Shown here piece by piece: positions 25,402 through 34,082 of a DNA stretch of 64,000 bases; position 1 is the stretch's first letter, and every line of letters starts with the position of its first letter. Both the position numbers and the translations under genes were made by a program. Location of the stretch: contig NZ_LMHZ01000045.1 of assembly GCF_001428545.1 (NCBI RefSeq), positions 124,001 through 188,000 on the forward strand, given 5' to 3'. This stretch comes from Noviherbaspirillum sp. Root189. GTDB lineage: Bacteria > Pseudomonadota > Gammaproteobacteria > Burkholderiales > Burkholderiaceae_D. The notes below the pieces were generated by a model that was not told the origin of the DNA, searched no databases, and worked only from the letters and a program-made list of their open reading frames with translations.

Positions 25402-27768
25402 ATGAGCGCGGTTCTAGGCACCTCCAAGACTGTCGGCGCGGACGACACCAATGTCCGCCTTATTTTTTTCAAGAAGCTGCAGGCCGTCACCAACAAGATC
25501 CACGCGACCAGCAATCTCGACGAGCTCATGCTCGACCTGTCGCAGGACCTGTGCGACCTGTTTGATTGCGATCGGCTGACCTTGTACGCGATGAGCGAGG
25601 ATAAGACCTGCATCGTCTCACGGGTCAAGACCGGCCTGAATTCCTTCAAAGATTTTCAGTTGCCTCTGTCGCCGCAAAGCATTGCCGGCTATGCGTCACT
25701 GTCGCGCCGGGTGATCAACCTGCGCGATGTTTATGACGAGAGCGAGCTGAAGTCGCATTCGCCGGAGCTGCACTTCCAGCGGGGCGTGGATCAGCACACG
25801 GGCTATCGCACCAAGCAGATGCTGGTCGCGCCGCTGATCGATGCGCAGAGCAATGCTCTGCTGGGCGCCATTCAGCTGATCAATAACCGCACCGGCGAAG
25901 CCTTTTCGGCGGTCGCCGAAGAAGGCATCAGGGAACTGTGCAAGACGCTGGCGATCGCCTATGCGCAGCGCCTCAAGCCGGCGCCGCTGATCCGTTCCAA
26001 ATACAGTGCCCTGGTCTCGGAAGCGGTGCTGTCCGCCGCCGAACTCGAACTGGCCACGCGCGCCGCACGGCGCAAGAACGATGACATTGAAGAAATCCTG
26101 ATCAAGGAATTCCAGGTCAAGCCGCAGCTGATCGGTCATTCACTGAGCAAGTTTTTCAGCGTGCCTTATGAGCCGCACAAGCCGGACCGCGTCAAGCCGG
26201 TCGACCTGCTGCGCAACCTGAAACGTGAATTCGTCGAGCAAAGCCAGTGGGTACCGATCGGGGAAGCAAGCGACGGCGTCGTGATCCTCGCCATCGATCC
26301 CGAGCATGTGCGCAATGCGCGTGTGATCAACAACGTATTCCCCAAGGCAAGGCTGACCTACCGCGTCACCACCATGCGCGAATTCCGGCAGACGATCGAT
26401 GTTTTCTTCGGCATCGAAGGCGACCTCACCTCTGTCGGCGAGTTGTTGTCCGGCATGGAAGGTGAGGACGATGATGGCGTCGAACTTTCCGAGGCCGACT
26501 TGTCCGCCGCGGCGGAAAACGAACTGGTCAAGCTGGTCAACAAGGTGATTGTCGACGCCTATCGCCAGGGTGCCTCCGATATTCATATCGAACCACGCCC
26601 AGGCAAGGAAAAAACCGTCATCCGTTTCCGCAAGGATGGCTCACTGGAACCTTATATCGAGATTCCGGCCAGCTACCGCAATGCGATTTCCGCGCGGATC
26701 AAAATTATGTGCGACCTCGATATTTCCGAGCGCCGCAAGCCGCAGGACGGCAAGATCAAGTTCAAGAAATTCGGTCCGCTCGATATCGAACTGCGGGTAG
26801 CCACCATTCCATCCGCCGGCGGCGTCGAAGACATTGTGATGCGCATCCTGGCGGCAGGCGATCCGATTCCCCTCGACAAGCTGGGTGTACTGCCGCATAA
26901 CCTTGCGCGCTTGCGTGCCGCCGTCAGCAAGCCTTACGGCCTGTTCTTCGTGTGCGGCCCGACCGGTTCAGGCAAGACGACAACCTTGCATTCGGTGCTG
27001 CATCACCTGAACACGCCGGAAACCAAGATCTGGACGGCGGAAGACCCGGTCGAAATCACGCAGAAAGGTTTGCGCCAGGTGCAGGTCAACCGCAAGAGCG
27101 GACTGGACTTCGCGACGGCGATGCGGGCTTTCCTGCGGGCCGATCCCGATGTCATCATGGTCGGCGAAATGCGCGACAAGGAAACCGTGTCGATGGGCAT
27201 CGAGGCGTCACTGACCGGCCACCTGGTATTTGCGACCCTGCATACGAATAGCGCGCCCGAATCGATCGTCCGCCTGCTGGACATGGGCATGGATCCGTTC
27301 AACTTTGCCGACGCACTGCTCGGCGTACTGGCGCAGCGCCTCGCCAAGCGCCTGTGCGCCAATTGCAAGCAGGCTTATGAACCCAGCGCCGAAGAACTGC
27401 AATTGCTGCTGGCGGAATACTGCGAAGAGCTGCGCAATACCGAGGCTTTCAAGAATCCCGAGGAAGGCCAGCAACGCGTCATCAAGGAGTGGACCGGGAG
27501 ATATGCGCACGACAACGGCAAGTTCAGGCTGTATAAGGCTGTTGGCTGCGATGAGTGCAGCGGTGGTTATCAAGGACGTGTCGGCCTGCATGAACTGATG
27601 ATCGGGACAGACAAGCTGAAACGCCTGATCCAGGAACACAGCCGTGTTGCAGTGATGCTGGCCGCTGCGCTAGAAGATGGCATGCTGACCTTGAAGATGG
27701 ATGGTATTGAGAAAATCCTGTCAGGGATTACCGATATCAAGCAAGTGCGGGCGGTGTGTATCAAGTAA
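25402..27768 (+). CDS. GAF-domain GspE/PilB-family secretion ATPase
   Basis: 788 residues. N-terminal GAF sensor domain (about 10-195), then a GspE-N/MshEN-like domain (205-340), then the secretion ATPase domain. Walker A is GPTGSGKTT (519-527). The Walker B region RADPDVIMVGEMRD is at about 579-592. The Asp-box DIHIEPRPGKE is present. A zinc-binding tetracysteine is formed by Cys652/Cys655 (CANC) and Cys716/Cys719 (CDEC). Such ATPases drive type II secretion or type IV pilus extension. No other gsp or pil gene is in the window, so this is an orphan motor whose GAF domain suggests control by a small ligand. A cyclic-di-GMP gene follows. Confidence 0.88.
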   Translation: MSAVLGTSKTVGADDTNVRLIFFKKLQAVTNKIHATSNLDELMLDLSQDLCDLFDCDRLTLYAMSEDKTCIVSRVKTGLNSFKDFQLPLSPQSIAGYASLSRRVINLRDVYDESELKSHSPELHFQRGVDQHTGYRTKQMLVAPLIDAQSNALLGAIQLINNRTGEAFSAVAEEGIRELCKTLAIAYAQRLKPAPLIRSKYSALVSEAVLSAAELELATRAARRKNDDIEEILIKEFQVKPQLIGHSLSKFFSVPYEPHKPDRVKPVDLLRNLKREFVEQSQWVPIGEASDGVVILAIDPEHVRNARVINNVFPKARLTYRVTTMREFRQTIDVFFGIEGDLTSVGELLSGMEGEDDDGVELSEADLSAAAENELVKLVNKVIVDAYRQGASDIHIEPRPGKEKTVIRFRKDGSLEPYIEIPASYRNAISARIKIMCDLDISERRKPQDGKIKFKKFGPLDIELRVATIPSAGGVEDIVMRILAAGDPIPLDKLGVLPHNLARLRAAVSKPYGLFFVCGPTGSGKTTTLHSVLHHLNTPETKIWTAEDPVEITQKGLRQVQVNRKSGLDFATAMRAFLRADPDVIMVGEMRDKETVSMGIEASLTGHLVFATLHTNSAPESIVRLLDMGMDPFNFADALLGVLAQRLAKRLCANCKQAYEPSAEELQLLLAEYCEELRNTEAFKNPEEGQQRVIKEWTGRYAHDNGKFRLYKAVGCDECSGGYQGRVGLHELMIGTDKLKRLIQEHSRVAVMLAAALEDGMLTLKMDGIEKILSGITDIKQVRAVCIK

Positions 27769-28177
27769 GCAGGCGCAGGATTCTTCGACACGTTCGACGG
27801 GACAGGTCCTGCGTCATCAGGTATTAGGCCCTCTGCACCTGCGAAATCTGGCGGCAAATCGAACCTGTGTGAACCGGCCAAGCACCAAGGATAGGGATTT
27901 CTTAATAGAAGCTATCGCTTACTGGTTTAACAAAACGCAAAATAGTTGCGCTTCCTGAAATATAAATCTACGTGTCTCCGTAGCGCTCTCGCGGGAGGAA
28001 GTTGGAAATGTCATGGAACCGTGGAGAAATTAAAAAGTCCTACGTCGACCATAGGTGCACGACATTCGCTTGAGAAGATTCAAACAGCCACAAGGCTACA
28101 GTGGCATAGTGGCTGCATGACTGCCGTCCTGCCTGCGCAGTTGGACTCTTCATGACTTCTCCGACGGAAGGCTTGAG
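27769..28177. other. Intergenic region upstream of the MASE1-GGDEF-EAL gene
   Basis: About 410 bases, AT-rich at 27890-27970. It contains a 21-codon frame (28008-28073) with an unusually strong GGGAGGAAG ribosome site, starting MSWNRGEIKKSYV, with no known relatives that I recognise. No terminator with a T tract was found after the ATPase gene. Confidence 0.45.
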
Positions 28178-31100
28178 ATGGAGCGGATCAGCATCCTAAA
28201 AAATCATACGGGCGGTTATACCTGGCGGGATATTTTTACAGGCGGCATCTCTTACTTCGCCACGTTTTGCCTGCTAGCTGCCTTCTATTACTTAAGCTGT
28301 CAGATTTCGGCCAGACTGGGTATGTTGCCCGGTACGGTCAGCCCTTTGTGGCCACCCGCCGCCCTCGGTGTGTGGGCGGTACTCAAGCGCGGCCCCTGGA
28401 TTGCACCGGCCATTCTGCTGGGTGCGCTTCTGAGCGTTGTAAGTGCCGGCCTCCCCCTGCAGTCCGCGCTGCTGATTGGACTTGGCAGCGCCCTGGAAGC
28501 TTGCGCAATGGCATGGCTGCTGAAGCGGCTATACAACACCGAACCGGGTTTCATACAGCGTGGATCTATCTTCCGTTTTGTCGGCATTGCAGTCGCCTGC
28601 TCACTCATTGGCGCTCTCTTTGGCGTCACCGCCGTAGCGCTGGCTTATCCGCACACCCCAGAAATGCTGACAGTCAACTGGCTGACATGGTGGCTCGGCG
28701 ATGCCACCGGCATGATCGTCGGCGTTCCGCTCCTGATGGCGTGGAATCCGTTTTCCGGTATGCGATACAAGGCAGCAAGAGTCGTCGAGGGAGTGGTGTT
28801 TTGTATCTTGTTGCTGGTCGTCAGCCAGGCAACCTTGGGCAGTGCGCTTGGCAACTTGCCGGTTGCCTTTGTACCAATTCCTTTTATGTTATGGGCGGCG
28901 TTTCGATTTAATTTTTCGGCAGTCAGCTGGGCAACCGCCGCAATCTGCAGCATTGCCGTATGGAACACCGGACGCGGCCTGGGACCTTTTACACTCGGTC
29001 CTGCAGTTAATGTTTCAAGCAATGTGTCATTGACCTTACTGATGGTCTACGTCGGCATCATGGGCACCACCGGGCTTGCCCTGGCAAGCCTCGTCTACCG
29101 CAATCAATTCACTCAACGCGAACTGCGCGCGGAGCGTGACAAGCTCGAGCAGCGAGTGGCCGAACGCACAGAAGAACTGGTCAGCGACATCGAAGCGCGC
29201 AAGCAAGTCGAAAATACGCTCGCGATGCGCGAACGACAGCTCGCCGATGCGCAGCAGCTGGCAAAGCTTGGGAGCTGGAACTGGAATCCGCAAACGCGGG
29301 AAGTGACATGGTCGGACGAGCTTTATCGCATTATGGGAGTCGACAAGGGGTCATTCCCGACCACTCCGGAAAACTGTCGACGCCCAGTGCACCCGGACGA
29401 TTTCCCTGCGGTTCAGGCGGCCATCCACACTTGCCGCGCCACCCGCAAACCGTTTTATCTTGAACATCGCATTCTTTTGCCAAACGGCGATGTCCGTTAC
29501 GTCGCAGCACATGGACGATGCATCATCGACGCGGAGGGACACGTACGCGAGATGGCTGGCACCGTGCAAGACATCACCGATGCCAAGGCAGCGGAAAACC
29601 TGCTGCGTGAAGCGAACGAGCGCTATCGCACGGTGGTGGAATTATCTCCCGATGCGATTCTTGCACAGCAGAATGGCAGGTTCATTCTTGCCAATCGGGC
29701 CGCCATGACCCTCATCGGTGCCACGCGGATGGAAGACATCATTGGACACTCGGTGTTTTCCTTCCTCGATCCGCGCTTTCACGAACTTGTCCGCACGCGC
29801 ATGAAGCATGTAAAAGAAGGGCAAGCACTGCCTCCAGCCGAAGTGACCTTGTTGCGCCTTGACGGAACGGCAATCGACGTGGAGATGAGTTCGTCAACCT
29901 TCATGCATTCCGGTAAGTTTGCATCGATGTTCTTTGTTCGCGATATCACTGACCGCAAGCGGACCCAGGAACAGATGGCTTATCTGGCCCACTACGATTC
30001 GCTGACAGGCTTGCCCAACCGCGTGCTGTTTTACCAGCGGCTGGAACATGCGCTAACGATTGCGGAACGGCCCGGCCGTTCGCTGGAAGTGCTATTCCTG
30101 GATCTCGACCGCTTCAAGCTGATCAATGACACCCTCGGCCATGCGATCGGCGACCTGGTGCTGAAGGAAACAGCCAGGCGCCTGCAAGACATCCTGCGCG
30201 AGTCGGATACCGTCGGGCGGCTCGGCGGCGATGAGTTTGTCGTGCTGGTGGAAAATGTCGATGAACCGCATCGAGGCGGCGTGATTGCCGAAAAGATACT
30301 GTCCGCATTCAGGCCGCCGTTTGAAGTCGGACAGGAGCCGCTGCGTATCAGTACCAGTATCGGCATCAGCAGTTTCCCAAGCGACGGCGTCGACGCCGAT
30401 ACGCTGATCAAACATGCCGACAAGGCGATGTACTGCGCCAAGGCGCTAGGACGCAACAGTTATCGCTATTATTCACCTGCGATGAATCGGGATGCGCAGG
30501 AGCGGTTCGCGCTGGAGTCCGCGCTCAGCACAGCGATCGAAATGGACCAGCTGTCCCTTTACTATCAGCCGAAGATCGACGTACTGACCAATCGCATCAG
30601 TGGCATGGAAGCCTTGCTGCGCTGGCAGCATCCGACATTTGGCGCTGTGCCGCCGCATCGCTTCATCCGCTTGGCCGAAGAAACGGGGCTCATCCATTCG
30701 ATTGGTTATTGGGTACTTCGCACTGCCTGTGCGCAGAACAAACAGTGGCAGCTTGCCAGCAGTGCACGGCTGAAAGTGGCGGTCAATCTCTCTTCACGCC
30801 AATTGGCGGATGACCGTCTGATCGAAAAGCTGTCCGACATCCTGCGCGAGACCGGACTGGAAGCGCGTTATCTGGAACTCGAGATTACGGAAAGCGCGAT
30901 CATGAGCAATCCGGAAAAAGCGATCGACGTCCTGAACGACTTGCAACGACTCGAAGTCAGCGTCGCCATCGACGATTTCGGCGCCGGCTATTCTTCGCTC
31001 TCCTACCTCAAACAGTTTCCGATACGTGCCGTCAAGATTGACCAGTCATTTGTGCAAGGCTTGCCTTACAGCCGCAGTGACTCGGCCATTACCAAAGCCA

Positions 31101-31285
31101 TCATCAGCCTGGCGCACAGCCTGGAATGTAGCGTGATCGCCGAAGGGGCGGAGACGCAGCAACAGTTCGATTTTCTGCGCGAGAATGCCTGTGACAGCGT
31201 GCAGGGATATTACTTCAGCGAACCGATGCCAGCCGAAAACTTTGGCGACCTGTTGCGTGCCCAGTCAAACCTGCATCTGCATTGA
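28178..31285 (+). CDS. MASE1-PAS-PAS-GGDEF-EAL cyclic-di-GMP protein
   Basis: 1035 residues. An N-terminal MASE1 membrane sensor of about eight helices (residues 15-310) precedes a short coiled coil (LRAERDKLEQRVAERTEEL). Two PAS domains follow (about 350-475 and 485-600), the first with the PAC-type repeat. GGDEF carries the intact motif RLGGDEFVVL (about 680-689). EAL carries EALLRWQHP (about 810), DDFGAGYSSLSYL, and EGAET in place of the more common EGVET. Both catalytic motifs are intact, so it could make or degrade c-di-GMP. GGAAGG precedes the ATG. Confidence 0.92.
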   Translation: MERISILKNHTGGYTWRDIFTGGISYFATFCLLAAFYYLSCQISARLGMLPGTVSPLWPPAALGVWAVLKRGPWIAPAILLGALLSVVSAGLPLQSALLIGLGSALEACAMAWLLKRLYNTEPGFIQRGSIFRFVGIAVACSLIGALFGVTAVALAYPHTPEMLTVNWLTWWLGDATGMIVGVPLLMAWNPFSGMRYKAARVVEGVVFCILLLVVSQATLGSALGNLPVAFVPIPFMLWAAFRFNFSAVSWATAAICSIAVWNTGRGLGPFTLGPAVNVSSNVSLTLLMVYVGIMGTTGLALASLVYRNQFTQRELRAERDKLEQRVAERTEELVSDIEARKQVENTLAMRERQLADAQQLAKLGSWNWNPQTREVTWSDELYRIMGVDKGSFPTTPENCRRPVHPDDFPAVQAAIHTCRATRKPFYLEHRILLPNGDVRYVAAHGRCIIDAEGHVREMAGTVQDITDAKAAENLLREANERYRTVVELSPDAILAQQNGRFILANRAAMTLIGATRMEDIIGHSVFSFLDPRFHELVRTRMKHVKEGQALPPAEVTLLRLDGTAIDVEMSSSTFMHSGKFASMFFVRDITDRKRTQEQMAYLAHYDSLTGLPNRVLFYQRLEHALTIAERPGRSLEVLFLDLDRFKLINDTLGHAIGDLVLKETARRLQDILRESDTVGRLGGDEFVVLVENVDEPHRGGVIAEKILSAFRPPFEVGQEPLRISTSIGISSFPSDGVDADTLIKHADKAMYCAKALGRNSYRYYSPAMNRDAQERFALESALSTAIEMDQLSLYYQPKIDVLTNRISGMEALLRWQHPTFGAVPPHRFIRLAEETGLIHSIGYWVLRTACAQNKQWQLASSARLKVAVNLSSRQLADDRLIEKLSDILRETGLEARYLELEITESAIMSNPEKAIDVLNDLQRLEVSVAIDDFGAGYSSLSYLKQFPIRAVKIDQSFVQGLPYSRSDSAITKAIISLAHSLECSVIAEGAETQQQFDFLRENACDSVQGYYFSEPMPAENFGDLLRAQSNLHLH

Positions 31286-31306
31286 TCGGCAGGACGCGCG
31301 TTTTCA

Positions 31307-31915
31307 TCAAGAGTCTCCTTTGCGAAAAACCAGAAGCCGGTTATTTGCCGGCATCGCATGGTCGTCCTCAAGCTCAAGGTGCATGCCCTGCGCGGAGGCG
31401 AGCGCCACAATCTTTTCGATATCCCGTATCCCGCGATGCGGCACCTGCGCACGCAACATCGCATCGAATTGGGCATTGCTTTCGCTGGTGAAGCGCCCGT
31501 TATAGTTGAACGGGCCGTATAGGCAAAACAGGCCACCTTCCGGCAGCAAGCGCCCGACACCGGCAAACATGGCCTCTACTTCATCCCACGACATGATGTG
31601 ACAGGTGTTCGCGGTGTAGACCGCATCGAAACCCTGCCGCGGCCACCCCTGCCCCGACGCGTCGAGCAGCAGCGGCGGCAGCACGTTCGGCAACCCCGCT
31701 TCATGGAGCCACGCGAGGATGCCCTCGTGGTTTTCAGGCAGATCGCTGGTTTGCCATACCAGGTGTGGCAAGGCGGCGCCGAAATACACTGCATGCTGCC
31801 CGGTACCGCTGCCAATCTCAAGGACATGCCGACAATCCCGCAAGGCCTCTTGCAGCACGACAAGGATAGGATCGCGATTGCGTTCGCAAGCGACGGAAAA
31901 GGGTTTGTTCATCAC
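31307..31915 (-). CDS. DUF938 SAM-dependent methyltransferase-like protein
   Basis: 202 residues. Class I methyltransferase fold with the SAM-binding block VLEIGSGTGQHAVYFGAALP at about residues 35-54. The family motifs SCERNRDPIL, YGPFNYNGRFTSESNAQFD and HRGIRDIEKI are typical of DUF938, found widely in Proteobacteria with unknown substrate. Its 3' end faces the c-di-GMP gene with a 21-base gap. No evidence for the acceptor is visible. Confidence 0.85.
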   Translation of the reverse strand: MMNKPFSVACERNRDPILVVLQEALRDCRHVLEIGSGTGQHAVYFGAALPHLVWQTSDLPENHEGILAWLHEAGLPNVLPPLLLDASGQGWPRQGFDAVYTANTCHIMSWDEVEAMFAGVGRLLPEGGLFCLYGPFNYNGRFTSESNAQFDAMLRAQVPHRGIRDIEKIVALASAQGMHLELEDDHAMPANNRLLVFRKGDS

Positions 31916-31959
31916 AGGCAGGACGGGTGGTCGAAACCCTGGTTATACCAAAAAAACTT

Positions 31960-32874
31960 CTACCCGTCCGTGCCCGAGCTGCCGAGCATCTTTTCGACCC
32001 GTTGCCGCATGCGCGCGACGTGCGAACCCTCCCAGTACACTTGCAGACATCCCTGGCATTCGTAGAAGCGGTCATACACCATCCGGCTATGCAGCGGCAC
32101 GCGGTGTTCGACATCACGCTTGGCCACAGCCTGCAGCAGGCCATTGCAGTTGAGGCAGCGACTGAACGCTTGCGCCGAGCGCGCCAGTTCGAGGCGGGTC
32201 AGCACTTCAGCCAATTGTTCTTCGCAGCCGACCGAGTGCAAATAACAGCCATGCACAATTTCCTTCCTGATCAGCAGGTCACGGTCGCGCGTCAGCACCA
32301 CCCGGTGTTCGCCGGCAGCGATGCGCGCCACCTCCGCATCGCTGTAATCGTTACGATAGAGGACATCGAAGCCCAGCATTCGAAGGTTGCGCGCAAGCTG
32401 ACCAAGATGGGCATCGGCGATAAACCGCGCTGGCCTCGTGTGCGGTGGACGCAGGAGAACCAGTGGGCTTACGTCAATGGTATTGAATGCGGGATAGACA
32501 CTGACGAATTCACCATCCGCAAGCCGATGTGCAAAGTCGACCGAGAGACCGTCGACAAGAATAAGCTCCACTTCGGTGTGCGGCACGCCAAGTGCCTCGA
32601 TCATATGTTTGACACTCGCGTCGCGCGAGCAGGTCTGGCTGAAGATTCTCGACCGCTGCCACGGCGCAAGAAAATCGTTCAGTTCGGCGTAGAACCGAAA
32701 ATGCACCGTTGTCACCGGCGGCCACCCGATGTGGGTCCCGGGTGCGGGCGGCGTCGACTGTTTGACCGGCACACCGGAGACATTGGAAGTATCCCGGACG
32801 GCCTTGCTGTTGAGCTTGAAGTTGAGTTTGAGTTCGTCATGTTCATGATGGTCCACTTTCATTCTATGGTGCAT
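31960..32874 (-). CDS. Ub-Mut7C / Mut7-C RNase-like protein
   Basis: Up to 304 residues. After a polar, poorly conserved N-terminus of about 50 residues comes a ubiquitin-like (Ub-Mut7C) domain, VHFRFYAELNDFL to SVYPAFNTIDV, without a terminal GG. The Mut7-C domain follows (FIADAHLGQLARNLRMLGFD, VVLTRDRDLL), a PIN-like nuclease fold. It ends in a CLNC...CQGC zinc ribbon (about residues 243-283). The true start may be the GTG at 32715, preceded by GGGTGG, which would remove the tail before the ubiquitin-like fold. RNA cleavage is presumed for the family, not shown here. Confidence 0.8.
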   Translation of the reverse strand: MHHRMKVDHHEHDELKLNFKLNSKAVRDTSNVSGVPVKQSTPPAPGTHIGWPPVTTVHFRFYAELNDFLAPWQRSRIFSQTCSRDASVKHMIEALGVPHTEVELILVDGLSVDFAHRLADGEFVSVYPAFNTIDVSPLVLLRPPHTRPARFIADAHLGQLARNLRMLGFDVLYRNDYSDAEVARIAAGEHRVVLTRDRDLLIRKEIVHGCYLHSVGCEEQLAEVLTRLELARSAQAFSRCLNCNGLLQAVAKRDVEHRVPLHSRMVYDRFYECQGCLQVYWEGSHVARMRQRVEKMLGSSGTDG

Positions 32875-32957
32875 TCACCTGAATTCAAGTGTTGCCACGC
32901 CGCAGCCTCCCTATCCTCGGAAATGCATGAATACTTCGTACTGACGCCTGCGAAACT

Positions 32958-32971
32958 TTGACGCGAATCAA
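32958..32971 (+). promoter_or_regulatory. FNR/ANR-like box upstream of the stress protein gene
   Basis: TTGACGCGAATCAA differs at one base from the FNR/ANR consensus TTGAT-N4-ATCAA. It is centred about 104 bases before the universal-stress-protein start. Universal stress proteins and cyanide-insensitive oxidases are known members of FNR/ANR regulons, so the position is sensible. No convincing -10 was seen at the expected distance. Confidence 0.5.
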
Positions 32972-33067
32972 TGGCGAGCGTATCCGTTCCGGCATTCGAT
33001 TATTCATCCTGTCTAATTCCCGGAGGCGCTGCGACAGCCTCATTGCGTCCGTGCGAAAGAGAGTCCC

Positions 33068-33904
33068 ATGTCCTATAAAACCATCCTTGTCCATGTCGAC
33101 GAGTCGACACGGGCGGGAGAACGCATCAAACTTGCGGCCGCTGTTGCCATGACGGAAAACGCTCACCTTATAGGAACCGCGATGACCGGCGCATCGCGGT
33201 TTCTGGTGCAGGCGCGCCTGCTGGCGGAGCTTGACCCGAACTTGCGGACGCACCTCGATTTTCTGCGTGAGCGCGCACGGCGGGGACTAGAGGACTTTGA
33301 CGCTACGGTGCAAAAACTTGGCCTTGCGTCATTTGAGAAACGCCTGGTCGATGACGAAGCTGGCGGCGGCATTTGCCTGCAGGCACGTTATGCAGACCTT
33401 GTTGTGATTGGCCAGAATGATCCAGGTGAAGTGTCGCCGGTGGTGATGCCGGATTTTCCACAGTACGTAGTATTAAATTCATCCCGCCCCGTGCTGATCG
33501 TGCCGCATGCCGGGCGTTTCGAGAATATCGGAAACCGGGTGTTGATCGCCTGGGATGCAAGCATGGAAGCAGCTCGCGCCGTGTCCGCCGCTCTGCCCTT
33601 GCTGAAGCGGGCGCAACATATCGATGTTGTGATATTCCGGACAGGAGCCGCAAGCGCGCACAGCGTACCTGCGGGAAGTGAAATCGCCCAGTACCTGAAG
33701 CGGCACGGCGTTCGCATCGAGACCCTGCAACGCAATGCTATGTCGCCAGTCGGCGAGTCGCTTCGTTCTCTGGCGCTCGAAGCGGGCGCCGACCTCATCA
33801 TCATGGGCGGATACGGACATGCCCGCTTTCGGGAATGGGTGCTTGGTGAAGTGACACGCAGCATGCTGGAAGCGATGCCCGTACCGGTCCTGATGTCGCA
33901 TTGA
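33068..33904 (+). CDS. Tandem-domain universal stress protein
   Basis: 278 residues made of two UspA domains (about 1-140 and 150-278). The second holds the ATP-binding G-x2-G-x9-G pattern, GGYGHARFREWVLGEV near 258-273; in the first half this pattern is missing, so only one half is likely to bind nucleotide. Cytosolic, usually induced by starvation or low oxygen. It precedes the quinol oxidase genes by 178 bases and has an FNR-like box upstream. It may share control with them. Confidence 0.9.
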   Translation: MSYKTILVHVDESTRAGERIKLAAAVAMTENAHLIGTAMTGASRFLVQARLLAELDPNLRTHLDFLRERARRGLEDFDATVQKLGLASFEKRLVDDEAGGGICLQARYADLVVIGQNDPGEVSPVVMPDFPQYVVLNSSRPVLIVPHAGRFENIGNRVLIAWDASMEAARAVSAALPLLKRAQHIDVVIFRTGAASAHSVPAGSEIAQYLKRHGVRIETLQRNAMSPVGESLRSLALEAGADLIIMGGYGHARFREWVLGEVTRSMLEAMPVPVLMSH

Positions 33905-33921
33905 AGCTTTAACGCATTAAC

Positions 33922-33939
33922 GCATTGACGCGTCAATGC
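33922..33939. repeat. Perfect 18-base palindrome between usp and cydA
   Basis: GCATTGACGCGTCAATGC is self-complementary with no spacer, 18 bases after the stress-protein stop. It is too symmetric for chance at a glance and contains TTGA-N4-TCAA. That spacing is two bases shorter than an FNR site, so it is not a standard one. It could be an operator for the oxidase genes or part of a transcript hairpin. Confidence 0.5.
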
Positions 33940-34082
33940 CGCGCTGGTCTACCGGTGTAAGGATATTTGGTGCCCGGGGCGGCTTTGGTTCGTTAGTGTT
34001 TGTTTTTGCAGTGATCTGGTATTGCAGTGCCCCTGCGGTTTGCCGCTTCGGCGACCACGCACTGTCTTTTTCGGAGAGGACA

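Noticed and set aside
31927-32961. 344-codon open frame on the plus strand
   Set aside because: Antisense to the Mut7-C gene, whose domains are clear. The composition (many His, Arg, Gln) is typical of a shadow frame.
33923-33938. Palindrome read as an FNR site or a terminator
   Set aside because: The TTGA...TCAA spacing is four, not six, and there is no loop or T tract. It is kept only as an unexplained palindrome.
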